From positions 292,910 through 356,909 of the forward strand of contig CAJNDT010001280.1 in assembly GCA_905221615.1 (NCBI GenBank): a stretch of DNA of 64,000 bases, written 5' to 3'. This document shows, one piece after another, positions 1 through 10,285 of the stretch. The stretch is from Symbiodinium sp. CCMP2592. Its lineage: Eukaryota; Sar; Dinophyceae; Suessiales; Symbiodiniaceae. Position 1 is the first letter of the stretch. Each line of letters begins with the position of its first letter. The notes beneath the pieces are model-generated. The model had not been told where the DNA came from and searched no databases. It worked only from the letters and a program-made list of their open reading frames with translations. A program made the translations under genes and the position numbers.

Positions 1-444
1 TATATATATATATATATATATATATATGGAAAAGCTGGTGCTGTTCCAGCCAGTGTCCGCAGCTACCACAGTCTGGACAGATGCCACCATCACTCAAGCC
101 AACAACTTAATGACGTATGGAACCCTCAAAGGAGCGCGGATACAGTCACATTCAAACCGATTAGGAGTGATTCAAACACTAGACGGAGTGGGGCTTACGG
201 TTCCGTATGAAAAGACCCGCACACTCTTCAAGTGCCCACATGTTGCGATCTGATCAATTGGAAGTTCGAAGATCTTAATGGACATAACCCCATCTTATGT
301 ACGGTATTATATACGGGAAACGGTGCATCGCACCAAGTCTAGAAGTCTAGCAACAGTGCCGTGATCTTGTACTGTCCTGAAGACCTTGGCCAAGCCGCAA
401 TACGGACCTTCAGTTGTAGGATCCCTAGAACTCCTTTGCATTGT

Positions 445-542
445 CTATACTGAACTTAGAACCCTAGCAACACTTGTAATTTTAGCTGTTTCTTAGGGCT
501 TATAATAACCAAAAATTAAAAATATTTCAAAGTACCCCTCAG
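445..542 (-). mobile_element. Introner-like element, dispersed copy 1
   Basis: Nearly colinear with the intron at 10663-10761, sharing the CTATACTGAACTTAGAACCC end, the TTAGCTGTTTCTTAGGG core and the AAGTACCCCT end. It is flanked by TTGT at 441-444 and 543-546, a probable target-site duplication. No coding exon is recognisable on either side, so this looks like a non-genic insertion of the same element. Confidence 0.7.
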
Positions 543-1143
543 TTGTATCATACTGGAAACTAGACGAGCTCGGGGTCTCAATCACCTTGACGCAGGCCCG
601 GATTGTCTTGTAGGGCGAGCGATCAAGCGCAGGAGGTTAGGAATTGGTCATGTCATTGCCGAACAGGCTGTGGCGAGGCATGGCGTGCGAAGACAGGCGC
701 CTGCCACAGAAATGCACAAGCTTTTACAGCTTGGTTGGGAGAAGGGGGCTACTGAGTAGCCTTGCAGCTGCTCCGTCGGGGATTGCAAGACCACGACTAT
801 ACATAAGGTTGCTTCGCGGATTTATGGAAGTTGGGGCTACAACCGGCGGGAAACAGGGAAGGATTTGCGGTTTCAGGAACTCGACGATATGTCACAGATG
901 ATGGAGATAGATTCTTCGAAACTCCAAAGGCCCAGATTCTTCGAAACTCCAAAGGCCCGAGGACCAAGTCGTCAACCATAGAACGCTTCCAGGGCTCGAA
1001 CCCCTAAACCGGGGTCTCTAAACGGATTGTTTGACAGCCGGATTTAAAGCTCAGCGAATCGAAGAGCTCAAGTGAAAGTGGAATGACCAAGAAAATTCAA
1101 AGCACTTTTGGATGAAGGGACGCAGTGAGCAGGATTCAGGAAC

Positions 1144-1320
1144 ATGCCTCCTCCAGTGCGGAATGTGTTGTTCGAAGACCAGTCCGAGATTTCCCAGGTC
1201 CTTTTCCTTTCGCGCAGAAGCGGTCTTGGTCTCGGTTCTTTCGCTCAAGCACGCCTTATCCTGCGTGAAAAGCAACCTCAAAGGGCAAGCTCAGACGACC
1301 TCCTACTCCTGCGGGTTTAG
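1144..1320 (+). CDS. Small ORF of 58 residues, unknown
   Basis: It starts at ATG 1144 (MPPPVRNVLFEDQSEISQVL) and ends at the TAG within GTTTAGG, at the edge of telomere-like sequence. The composition is protein-like, with an Arg/Leu-rich centre and an acidic SSDDLLLL end. The upstream frame is open only to 1129. It may be an exon whose end is the GT of GTTTAGG rather than a complete gene. No family recognised. Confidence 0.3.
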   Translation: MPPPVRNVLFEDQSEISQVLFLSRRSGLGLGSFAQARLILREKQPQRASSDDLLLLRV

Positions 1321-1686
1321 GATTTAGGGTTCAGGGGTGTCCATACACTCCAAGTTTCGCTGTGTTCATCGGCTGCCCACTCTCAAGCTTGCCGAATAGT
1401 CGACGACTGTTGAAGGAAGGTTGCACTTGGCGCTCGCATCTGTACAGGAGCGGCTCATGAGCGTGCTTGCTGCGAGCATATATCGCCAAGGGGGTGCCAG
1501 CTGCTTCTACAACGTATCCCTGAAGCCTCATATAGGGGCCTCAATAAGTAGAATAGGGTTTGGGGACATGACATAGTCTAACCGTAGAAAGGAACCCGAA
1601 GGAAGATCATTACAAATTCATTAAGACACTGCATTGACGTCTTATTCAGATGATTTGTGGTACTCTCCTTACTTCTGGTATGAATG

Positions 1687-1823
1687 TATATATATATATA
1701 TATATACACACATACATATACATATCATATAATACAATATAGTATATTCAATAATATAACTATAAAGTGTTTATAATATATTGCAATATATATATATATA
1801 TATATACATACACGTGTATATAC

Positions 1824-1866
<43 letters not shown>

Positions 1867-1883
1867 TTGCAATATAATATCTA

Positions 1884-1925
<42 letters not shown>
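1687..1925. repeat. TA microsatellite with GA run
   Basis: Several TA runs broken by TACATA variants and an AGAG tract. The window also begins inside a TA run (1-28). Confidence 0.9.
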
Positions 1926-1929
<4 letters not shown>

Positions 1930-2125
1930 TGGTTACTGTACATGATTCTTAGCTCCTTTGCTTTCTTTTTCGATTACGATCAAAGGCCATCGATCGGACC
2001 CAAACATTGAAGAACAGGGTTGGTCTAGAGTCGAGGCAGGCGCTGGCGGCACCCCCTGTGGCTTGAAAACATCCGGCAGATCAGGGCTCGGGGTAGTAGG
2101 GTTCCTTAAAAGGCTCCTTTAAGGG

Positions 2126-2265
2126 ATCCTTTAGGGTTTAGGGTTTAGGGATCTATAAGGGAAAGTAGATCCCCCAATTTGGCCAGGGATATCTTACGCC
2201 TTGGTGGGCTTCGGGTTTAGGCTTTAGCGTTTTGGGGTCTGGTGTTTGGGGATTTAGGGTTTAGG
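2126..2265 (+). repeat. Telomere-like repeat block (TTTAGGG)
   Basis: Degenerate TTTAGGG units mixed with TTTGGGG, plus-strand G-rich. Confidence 0.65.
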
Positions 2266-2967
2266 GTCTCTGAGAAGCAAGATGCGGAAATGTGGACAGT
2301 GTAGCAGCTGAAGCAGTTTCAGGATCGATGAGAACTAGCCACAGATGCAGCAACAGCGGCAGCAGCCGCAGGAGGAGTAGGAGCAGGGTAGCAACCACAG
2401 AAGTACCTCCTGCTAGCATACAGCGCATGTTGCAGCTGAGGCAGCTTATGTCGGCAACAGAGTTTCCGGCTTCAGGGCGCTGGATTTAGATTTACATTAC
2501 AGCACATGCTTTTGACCTGACTATAGTTTCGAAGGTTAAGGATTGAAGGGGCTTCTGGGAGGATTGGGGGACTTGCAAAGTCAGGGTACCTGTACCTTGA
2601 TTGGGGGCTTGTAAGTAAGTATGTGTATATTTACTCAACGAAACTCTAGCTACTAAGTCGCATGATGCTTTAAATACTTAGACCTTGACACCTGAACCCT
2701 AAACCAACCGCAAGCGCTGCCGACAAGCAGAAACAACGCACGCACACTGGGAGCAAGAGTGAACACCACGACACGAAACAGGCTTCTTCGGGCGCCGCAA
2801 CCCGAAACCCTAGACTCAGCCCTAAGCCCGAAGTTTAGACAAGAAGTAACCCAAGTCCAAGATCTGTACGAGCTCATTCTTTGTGGCCCCCCGAGACCTT
2901 GATCTTAAAAGCCCAGGAGTCACTGGGTTTCACTGTCTTTCGGTAGTTCGGAGAGTGACTGTCCCCC

Positions 2968-3105
2968 AAAACCTAAATCCTAACCCTTACACCCTAAACC
3001 TTGAGCCCTAGACCCTAAACCTTCAACCCTAAACCCTAAACCCTGAACCCTAACCTTAAACCCTAATCCCTAAACTTAATTTCTGAACTCTAAACCCTAA
3101 ACCAG
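2968..3105 (-). repeat. Telomere-like repeat block (CCCTAAA)
   Basis: CCCTAAACC units with Ala-like substitutions (CCCTAGA, CCCTGAA), C-rich on the plus strand, opposite to the block at 2126. Confidence 0.75.
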
Positions 3106-3110
3106 CAACT

Positions 3111-3214
3111 ATGGTTGATGATATAGATCCTGCCTTACCCAAAAATAGGAATTTACCATAAATCCCATTGTTTAGGGTCCTTCAGGTAATGCAGGATTCA
3201 TATCATCAACAGTA
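3111..3214. mobile_element. MITE family 2 (GTTGATGATATAGATCCTGC arms)
   Basis: About 100 bp with arms of about 25 bp reading GGTTGATGATATAGATCCTG and its near complement. Copies at 23933 and 62069. Confidence 0.85.
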
Positions 3215-3235
3215 TGGCAACACACAATACTGAAA

Positions 3236-3333
3236 GGATCATGGGACTTAGTAACTAGGCTTATTTTTAGGGTAACTATACTTATAACCCCAATTAGGGT
3301 ACTTATGACCTTACTTACTAAGCCCCATGATCC
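3236..3333. mobile_element. MITE family 3 (GGATCATGGGACTTAGTAA arms)
   Basis: Arms GGATCATGGGACTTAGTAAC and its near complement, inner CCCCAATTAGGG and TATACTTATAACC. It begins only 22 bp after the family 2 copy at 3111-3214. Confidence 0.85.
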
Positions 3334-3419
3334 TCCAAGTAGCGACTGATGGAATTCTCTACACCTTCCAGGATCCTCAGTGCTGAAACTGAAATGGGGA
3401 GCTCAGAAACTGAGGGGCT

Positions 3420-3560
3420 TGGGTTTCAGGGCTGAGGGATTTAGGGTTTAGGAGTTTAGGGTTTAGGGGTTTAGTAGTTCAGGGTTTGGGGGTTTGGGGT
3501 TTAGGGGTTTAGTAGTGTTTAGTAGTTTAGGGCTTAGGGGTTTTGGCTTTAGGGGAGGTG
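3420..3560 (+). repeat. Telomere-like repeat block (TTTAGGG)
   Basis: TTTAGGGTTTAGG and GGGGTTTAG units, G-rich on the plus strand, 90 bp after a family 3 MITE. Confidence 0.75.
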
Positions 3561-4369
3561 TTTAGGGCATAACCCAAAACAGTCGATCCTTACTCTAGAG
3601 CTCAGGGTCTTGTTGGGCTAGAAGGCCTCGCCTCTATCTGAAAGGATTCAGTGCGTTGGGCGGGGACGCCCACCTCTCTTAAACCCCGCGATCTGTGCTT
3701 AAATCGATGGGCCACCGACAGGGCAGTGCCTGGGTGCCGTAACGGTGGGAACATCGGGGGAAGCAGGGTATGGCCACTGTTTGGGACTTTAGTGCGTAGG
3801 ATTTCAAACTTGTATAGAGCTGGGAACTGAAACGGCTTTGTGGGATATACAAGGCTCTGCAGTTTACAGGGCGTTGGGTTGCGCTAGACGTTCCAATAAT
3901 TTTAACTTGCCTGATTTCGCGCTGGGCAATAGGAAAGCATCACATCGGCCAGACACAGCAGGAATCTCTCTGCAAAGGACAGGTGGGGTTGTTTGCTTAC
4001 GGGTTCAAGGCGTTCGCTCCTGCCCCACTTCACATTCACAAGAACAAGACGCATGGTTGTGTAATAGCAGTGGACTGCACCCGTGACAGAGATGAACACC
4101 AACGAACACAGGAAGAAACAACACACCTTGAAACCCTCGGCCCTACACCCAAATGCAGCAGCAGACCTTAATCCTATAGACATCCCCGGGTGTAAGCTTG
4201 AAACTTGCAACACCGAGGCAAGACACTCAGAGCCTAACATAACATTAGAGTTCAGCAGCTCCAGTTCGGGGATTTTGTAGTAAGCAGAAACCCCCCAAAA
4301 CCCCCCCATGATGAACCCCAGAGGCTCAGAGGCTAAGAGTGGTCAGGATCCCAGGTCTCGAGTACCCTA

Positions 4370-4449
4370 AGGCCCTAAAGTAGTTCCTTTTTGGGGTTCA
4401 TATTTAGAATCCTATTAGGTAATCCCAAAAAGGAACTACTTTGGGGCCT
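4370..4449. mobile_element. MITE related to family 1
   Basis: Arms GGCCCTAAAGTAGTTCCTTT and its near complement, with the shared GTAGTTCCTTTTTGG core of family 1 but a different outer end. Confidence 0.7.
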
Positions 4450-4532
4450 ATGAGTAGCATTTTGCAAAGCAGAAGAGCCTCTGTTCTACGTCAAAGATGC
4501 GGAAAACCATACATCGAACTGAAGCCCTGAAA

Positions 4533-4647
4533 CCCAAAGGGTCCTATGTACCGATATAGTAGAATGTAGGGCTTCCATATAAGGAGTTACTATTACTATT
4601 ATGACTTAGGGAAGTATCCCCCGTAACAGCACATAGGACCCTTTGGG
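4533..4647. mobile_element. Palindromic element, single copy in this window
   Basis: Arms CCCAAAGGGTCCTATGT and its exact complement around about 80 bp unlike the other families. Confidence 0.75.
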
Positions 4648-4925
4648 AAAGTATAATTCCAGAAGCCATAAAGCTGAGGTTCCGCGGGTTGAAGAGCTGA
4701 GATCCGAGGCTACCCCTCTGACGTCCCCTCAATGCAGAATGCTTCTGGGCTCTACCCTCAGGGCCCAAGTACCCAACACACATGTTCTCCCCAACTCTCT
4801 AACCTACACTACTACTATCCTAAACCTAAGTACCTCACCGCTGGGTACTTCGGACCCCTGGGGTTGTAGCATGCGTCTTGCATACTTCCCGTGGCCAAAA
4901 TCCTACGATCGATGTGCAGCTCCGG

Positions 4926-5010
4926 AACCCTCAACCCCAAACCCTCAACCCCGGTAGACCCCTAATACCCTAAACTCCTAAACCCTAAAACTCCAAAATC
5001 CTAAACCCTA
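4926..5010 (-). repeat. Telomere-like repeat block (CCCTAAA)
   Basis: CCCTCAACCCC grading to CCCTAAACTCCTAAACCC. Confidence 0.65.
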
Positions 5011-5093
5011 ACACCGAGCTTGCCACATCTCTGTTTCAGGTCAAGGCTCAGGCAAGCCTCCTCACTTAAAAAGAGTACTTGGGGGATCATGGG

Positions 5094-5388
5094 ACTTAGT
5101 AAGTAGGGTTACAAGTACCCTAATTGGGGTTATAAGTATAGTCACCCTATAGCTACTAGTCACCCGAACTGGGGTTATAAGTATAGTCACCCTATAGCTA
5201 ATTTGGGTGAAAAGTATAGTCACCCGAACTGGGGTTATAAGTATAGTCATAATAACAATAATAATAACATTAATAATCATATCAAGAATAATAATAATAA
5301 TAATAATTAGTAATATTAATAATTAATAATAAGGATAATACTAATAATAATAATAGTAACCCCAGTTACTCAGTACCATCATCCTTTA
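5094..5388. mobile_element. MITE family 3 copy expanded by internal tandem repeats
   Basis: Left end GGGGATCATGGGACTTAGTA, degenerate right end near CAGTACCATCATCC. Inside, the segment GTCACCCGAACTGGGGTTAT recurs (5160 and 5219) and an AAT/ATT trinucleotide array follows (5250-5355). About three times the usual length. Confidence 0.65.
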
Positions 5389-5400
5389 AATACTAGAAGG

Positions 5401-5690
5401 CAGCGGGTTTGGGGGTTTCGGGGGCTTAGGGGCTCTAGGGTTCCTGGGCTTTGGGTTTCGGGGTTTTGGGTTTTTGGCTTTTAGGTTTGGGGGTTTAGGG
5501 GTGGGGTTTAAGATTAGGGTTCTTGGCTTTTAGGTTTAGGGGTTTAGGGGTTTAGGGATCAAGATTTTTTTTTGGCTTTTAGGTTTAGGGGTTTAGGGGT
5601 TTAGGCGTTTAAGACTAGGGTTCTTGGCTTTTAGGTTTAGGCGTTTAGGGCTCTAGGGAATAAAGGTTAAGGTTTTTGGCTTAGGGGTGT
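5401..5690 (+). repeat. Telomere-like repeat block with larger period
   Basis: Degenerate units with a higher-order repeat TTCTTGGCTTTTAGGTTTAG recurring at about 5520, 5560-5590 and 5620, each with TTTAGGGG around it. Confidence 0.7.
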
Positions 5691-6725
5691 CGGGTTCAGG
5701 GTTTCGGGTTTCGAGTCTCTTGCAGCACTTCTACGGCTCACGGTTTCCGGGCCTTGGATGCTCTCCTGATGTCGCATATGTCAAACGACTGGGATGTGGC
5801 GGCTGCCGGCTTGCACCTTGCTCTGCTCTATCGCCACTCTATGCTTCGCCAGGTGCTTCCACCTTCCTCTTCCTCTTGTGCAAGTCTGGGGGTCCACCTG
5901 ACTATCAAACCGGCTACTAACTTCCCCCTTTAGCCTTAGAGAACCCTCTAGCGCAACCCAAACCCTAATAATCAGGTGGCTTTCCCTCCAAGCAAGCCCG
6001 ATGACTTGGCCATCGCAGCCGGGACCTCGCTGTTGGAGGTCCTCACCTCCCAAAAGCCCCGGCCTTCAAATTGTTTATGGCTTGGTGCTTAAGATGCCTT
6101 CAGAGTGTAGGGTTGCGGCTGAATAAGGGTCTTATAGGGAGTTTGGAACGGTTTCACAGGGAACGTCTTGTTTTGTAATTTTCTGCATGGGCTTTGGTAA
6201 AGCAGATAGCAACCAAAACCCGGGATTGGAAAGTGCCGGGTGAAATGCATGTCAGAAATACACCAGCCTTGCGTTTTGAGAGCGGGGTCTCCTCACAAGG
6301 CTCTTCAAAGGATCTACAGGCGATCCATCTTGGTAATTCTAATTGCTTGTCTTGGTGAGGGGGGGAGTACATGCTGTTACATGCCCATATGCAAAGTCCG
6401 TCACAACTGATGCATGTGTAAATGTATATCCGTGTGCGGAAGTGACTATGCCAAACCCCACGAACAAACAATGCAACAGGACCTTACACCCAAGTTACAG
6501 AACATCACATTCCAGTCCATTACACAGTGTTGTAATATGTTCCCTGGCGATACACGATGGATTACACTGCAATGCATTAGAATGCATTGCATTGTGCTGC
6601 ATTACTACACTGCCCTGCAAAACTGTGCAGATGTGCAACCACCCTTTCAATCATGCATACCTATACCCATGAATACATGCATGCATACCGATATCCATGC
6701 TCGAACTCGCATATACATATGGAAA

Positions 6726-7270
6726 TACATACATACATACATACATACATACATACATACATACATACATACATACATGCATGCATACATACATACATAC
6801 ATACATCATACATACAGTACATACACCCGTACATACGTACACAAGTACATGTACAACATAAACATGCCTACATACATGCATGCATACATGTACATACATA
6901 CATACATGCAGTACATACACACATACATACATACATACATACATACATGCGTACGGCCACACACGTAAACACATACATGCACGCAGGCATGCATGCATAC
7001 ATACAGGCAGACACAGTACGCATGCACACACATGAGTACATACATGGACGTCTTTATGTATGCATGTATGCATGCACCTATGCATGTATGTATGTATGCA
7101 TGTATGTGAGCATGTGTATCTATATAAACAATACGCACATGTACATGTATGTATACACCTGTACACATACATGTCTGTGTGTGTGTATGCCTATCCATCT
7201 ATATATCTGTCTGTCTATCTACCTATCTATGTATCTACGTCCGTCGGTCTGTCGGTCAGTCGGTCTGCCT
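6726..7270. repeat. TACA/TATG tetranucleotide microsatellite
   Basis: ATAC units for 340 bp, switching to the complementary TATG after 7050 and then to CTAT and CGGT units. Open in several frames on both strands (His/Tyr/Ile or Cys/Met/Val repeats), which explains the 130-250-codon ORFs here. Confidence 0.9.
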
Positions 7271-7319
7271 GCATGTCGGCTTGCCTGCTTGCATTTTGAA
7301 TACATAGGCATACACATAC

Positions 7320-8020
7320 GACCCCTCTGAATGCTCAAGCCCGAAATGCCTGACACTGCCAAGCACCGACGGAAAGCAGGGCAGCTTTAGATTTAGGGTT
7401 TTGTCGTTTAGAGCCCTGAACTCAAGTCGAGGCTCTGCCCTGTGAAGCCTGGAAAAGGCTGACGTGTCAGTGCGCTTCCGTCCCCTCTCGACCATATATC
7501 GCCCACACACCCAAATCCTGAACCCTAAAGACAGAAGAATGCCTGCCTTATTTGGCCCAGGGCCACCACGCTCCTGCGTGAGGCCCCCTGCCAGGTGCAA
7601 CACAACTCCGGTCAAAGCTTAGGTCCTTTGGGCTTATGGGATTCGTGCTTCAGGGTTTGGGAATCTCGATGTAAAAAGGAATTTGCGATCTGAGTTTAAA
7701 GCTTTTTTTTGGTTTTGGGACTTAGGGCTTAGTGTCGAGAGAATCTCTCCCTCCTCACACCTCCAAAGCTGCACAGTCTTCAACAATGTACACCGACGTC
7801 AACTCTCCAGCTCCCTTCTTATCATTTACACTTTTACCCCATGGGCATCTATCATTTGGGGCGCATACCGGGGTCATGTAGTCTATAACACTCCAGACCA
7901 TTACATGCAAGCTGAATCCTGACACCATCCTGCACTGACACGAGTTCCTTGTCATACGGATCCTACTACCCTAAATCCTTATACCACAACCACAACAACA
8001 ACTACTTACTGCTGCTGCTG

Positions 8021-8052
<32 letters not shown>

Positions 8053-10067
8053 GCTGCTGCTGCTACTACTACTACTACTACTACTCCTACTAGTCTAGGT
8101 TTCACCAGTTAAACCCTGGAGCGAGCGTTTTGGTACTGTTTGGATGTATGGCAGACATCATGCAAAGAAGCAAAATGCACTGTCGTCTGCCTAGAAACAG
8201 AGAGTGTCCCATTTCTCTACTACGGCACCCTGCTCCTCAACCTTAAAACCCCTGCAGTCAGGGCTTTCCTCAACTCCAGGTTTAGGGTGCCGCGAAGTTT
8301 CTTTTGTATGCTTGAGCGCACACCCGGCATTTCTTCAGGATTGGGAGTCGGCTTCTTGTTGTTTACTGAAGCGCTCTTTTCGGACTGGGTTTAGGGTTGA
8401 GGGCATCTCTGCGAGGACTTCTTAGCAAGTATGAGGTGCCAATGCGTCAAAATCCATGCACCGGGAGGCAAGCCCTTTACTGTAGCCCCCAAGTACCTCC
8501 GAACGAGAAATATCAGAGCCCTTTGAAGGGTACCTGGCGGATCCTGGAAATCCCAAACCCTTCAAAGCCTTCAAAAGCCCAGTTCTGGAGCCTGAGAGGA
8601 TGGGCTTCCGACTTGTCCAGCAAGTGAAGGGACTTCTGAAGGAGGCTGGCGCCCTCAGAGTTTAGGGCTTTTTGAGGGTTTCATACGAGTACATCGAAAT
8701 CCCATGCTGGTACGGGAAGTTCGCTATAAAACCCTAAACCCAAACCGGTTCGGGCTTTGGGGTTTTGGGCGCTAGGCGATGAGGCTTCCGGGCTCCGGGC
8801 TCCAGCAGCAGAGGGCTTAGAAGCTACAGGGTTTAAGGTGCAAAGTGCAAAGAATGGGCATGTCTTATAGTTAGGTTAGACGTACCATGGGTGTAGTCAT
8901 GACTGGTATGGCTGTCGCTACCTTTTTCATTGTAAAACCTACCTGCAAGCGCCAACGGACCTCTGAACTCAAGTGCTGAGTCCAGCTTTGGAAACCTAAA
9001 CCCTTATTGAAGCCGTTTCAGAGGTCACTTTTTTTTTCTCTGATGCTCACTCCCTAAAACCCTGAAAAGTAGACAAGGGAGTCCGGGACCTACGGCACTC
9101 CCCCAGCCCTAAACGCTGAACCGGTGCTTCGGAGTAAGGTCGACCCCCAAAATCTTGCAGCCTAAGCCCCTTTTGGAACCCTCACGGAACCCTCGAAGAA
9201 GCCTTAAGAGCTCTTACAGAAACATTGAACTGTGAAGGCTGAGAAGACCTCCTTTAATCCTCGACCCCACGAGCCCTCCACCCCAAACCCAAAGCGCCCT
9301 GCGGCTTGCGTTCATCTTGAGCTACTAAAACGTACGCATGTTTGCAGGGTCCCTGTAAAGTCCTGTTTTGGAACATCATTTCTGTGGCCTTCCCCTTCCA
9401 GCTCACGACGTGGCTCTGTTTAGCCTTGAGGGTTCTTTTAAGCAGGCTTCTAAATGTTCCTTTTGAATTTCAGGCCCTGAGCCCCAAACTCCTCGGTTTA
9501 GGGCTCTTAAGTCTTAATACGGTTCAAAGGCCCCGGGCTAATTGGCCATTAGCTCTGCTGAATGAGCACAGAGTTTCGCAAAGTTGAGGAAATGCCTATC
9601 AAGCAGGACAAGTAAGTACAGGAGTGCCTCGGGTATCGGGCATTTGCTTTGACATGCGAGGCCGGCCATCAGATATGTTGACATGCTTGTATATGTGTTC
9701 ATCCGCTCAAGTTACACTTTTTCAACAGGACAAAATTTGTATCATACCACGACTCCATTTTGTTAAACCAATCCTATTTGACCTCCGCCCGGGGCTTTTC
9801 CACGTAGCAAGGACGGTGCGATGGTCTTGGGGGGGGCGCTGTTGAGTGATCCAACCCTTCCAGTTCTTGCGACAGACCCCCCTATATAAGCCCTCTAAAC
9901 TCCTAAACTCCTAAACCATCTACGAGGTAAGAATGCTTGGTCTCGAATTTCCACGTCATGGGAGCCGGGGGCCAATAAAGCAGGGGGTCTAGGAGTGCCG
10001 GGCTCAGAGATCTCAAGGCAGAGTAGCCGCTTCAGGACTTGGGCTCTGGGATTTGGGCTAGGCACGC
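7320..10067. other. Gene-poor unique DNA
   Basis: Short CCCTAAA/TTTAGGG fragments, the trinucleotide repeat at 7997 and unique sequence. ORFs of 60-120 codons occur, but none has recognisable motifs or a protein-like stretch that I would call. Confidence 0.4.
7997..8092. repeat. CTG/CTA trinucleotide repeat
   Basis: CTACTG units changing phase between CTG and CTA. Confidence 0.85.
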
Positions 10068-10171
10068 TAAGGGTCCATGTGCCCAAATAGGATATACTTT
10101 GGCCTTAAAGTACTCCCTATGTAGGTACATTGGCCCCGAAGCATATACTTTTTGGGTGCATGGACCCTTAG
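10068..10171. mobile_element. MITE family 4 (AAGGGTCCATGT arms)
   Basis: Arms TAAGGGTCCATGTGCCCAAA and its near complement, inner TATACTTTGGCC. Lies 115 bp beyond the 3' end of the F-box gene. Copies at 28507 and 34634. Confidence 0.8.
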
Positions 10172-10285
10172 GGGCAGTTGGAATTTAGGCTTCAGGGCTT
10201 GCAGGGCTAGGCACCGTAGGCCATGTAGGCTTTTGTAGCAGTTTCGAGGAGGGGCTTTGGATCATTCAAAAGGCTTGTAGCTCAT

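Noticed and set aside
6414-7330. ORFs of 130-250 codons on both strands
   Set aside because: They are translations of TACA/TATG tetranucleotides and read as repeated His-Tyr-Ile or Cys-Met-Val in every frame.
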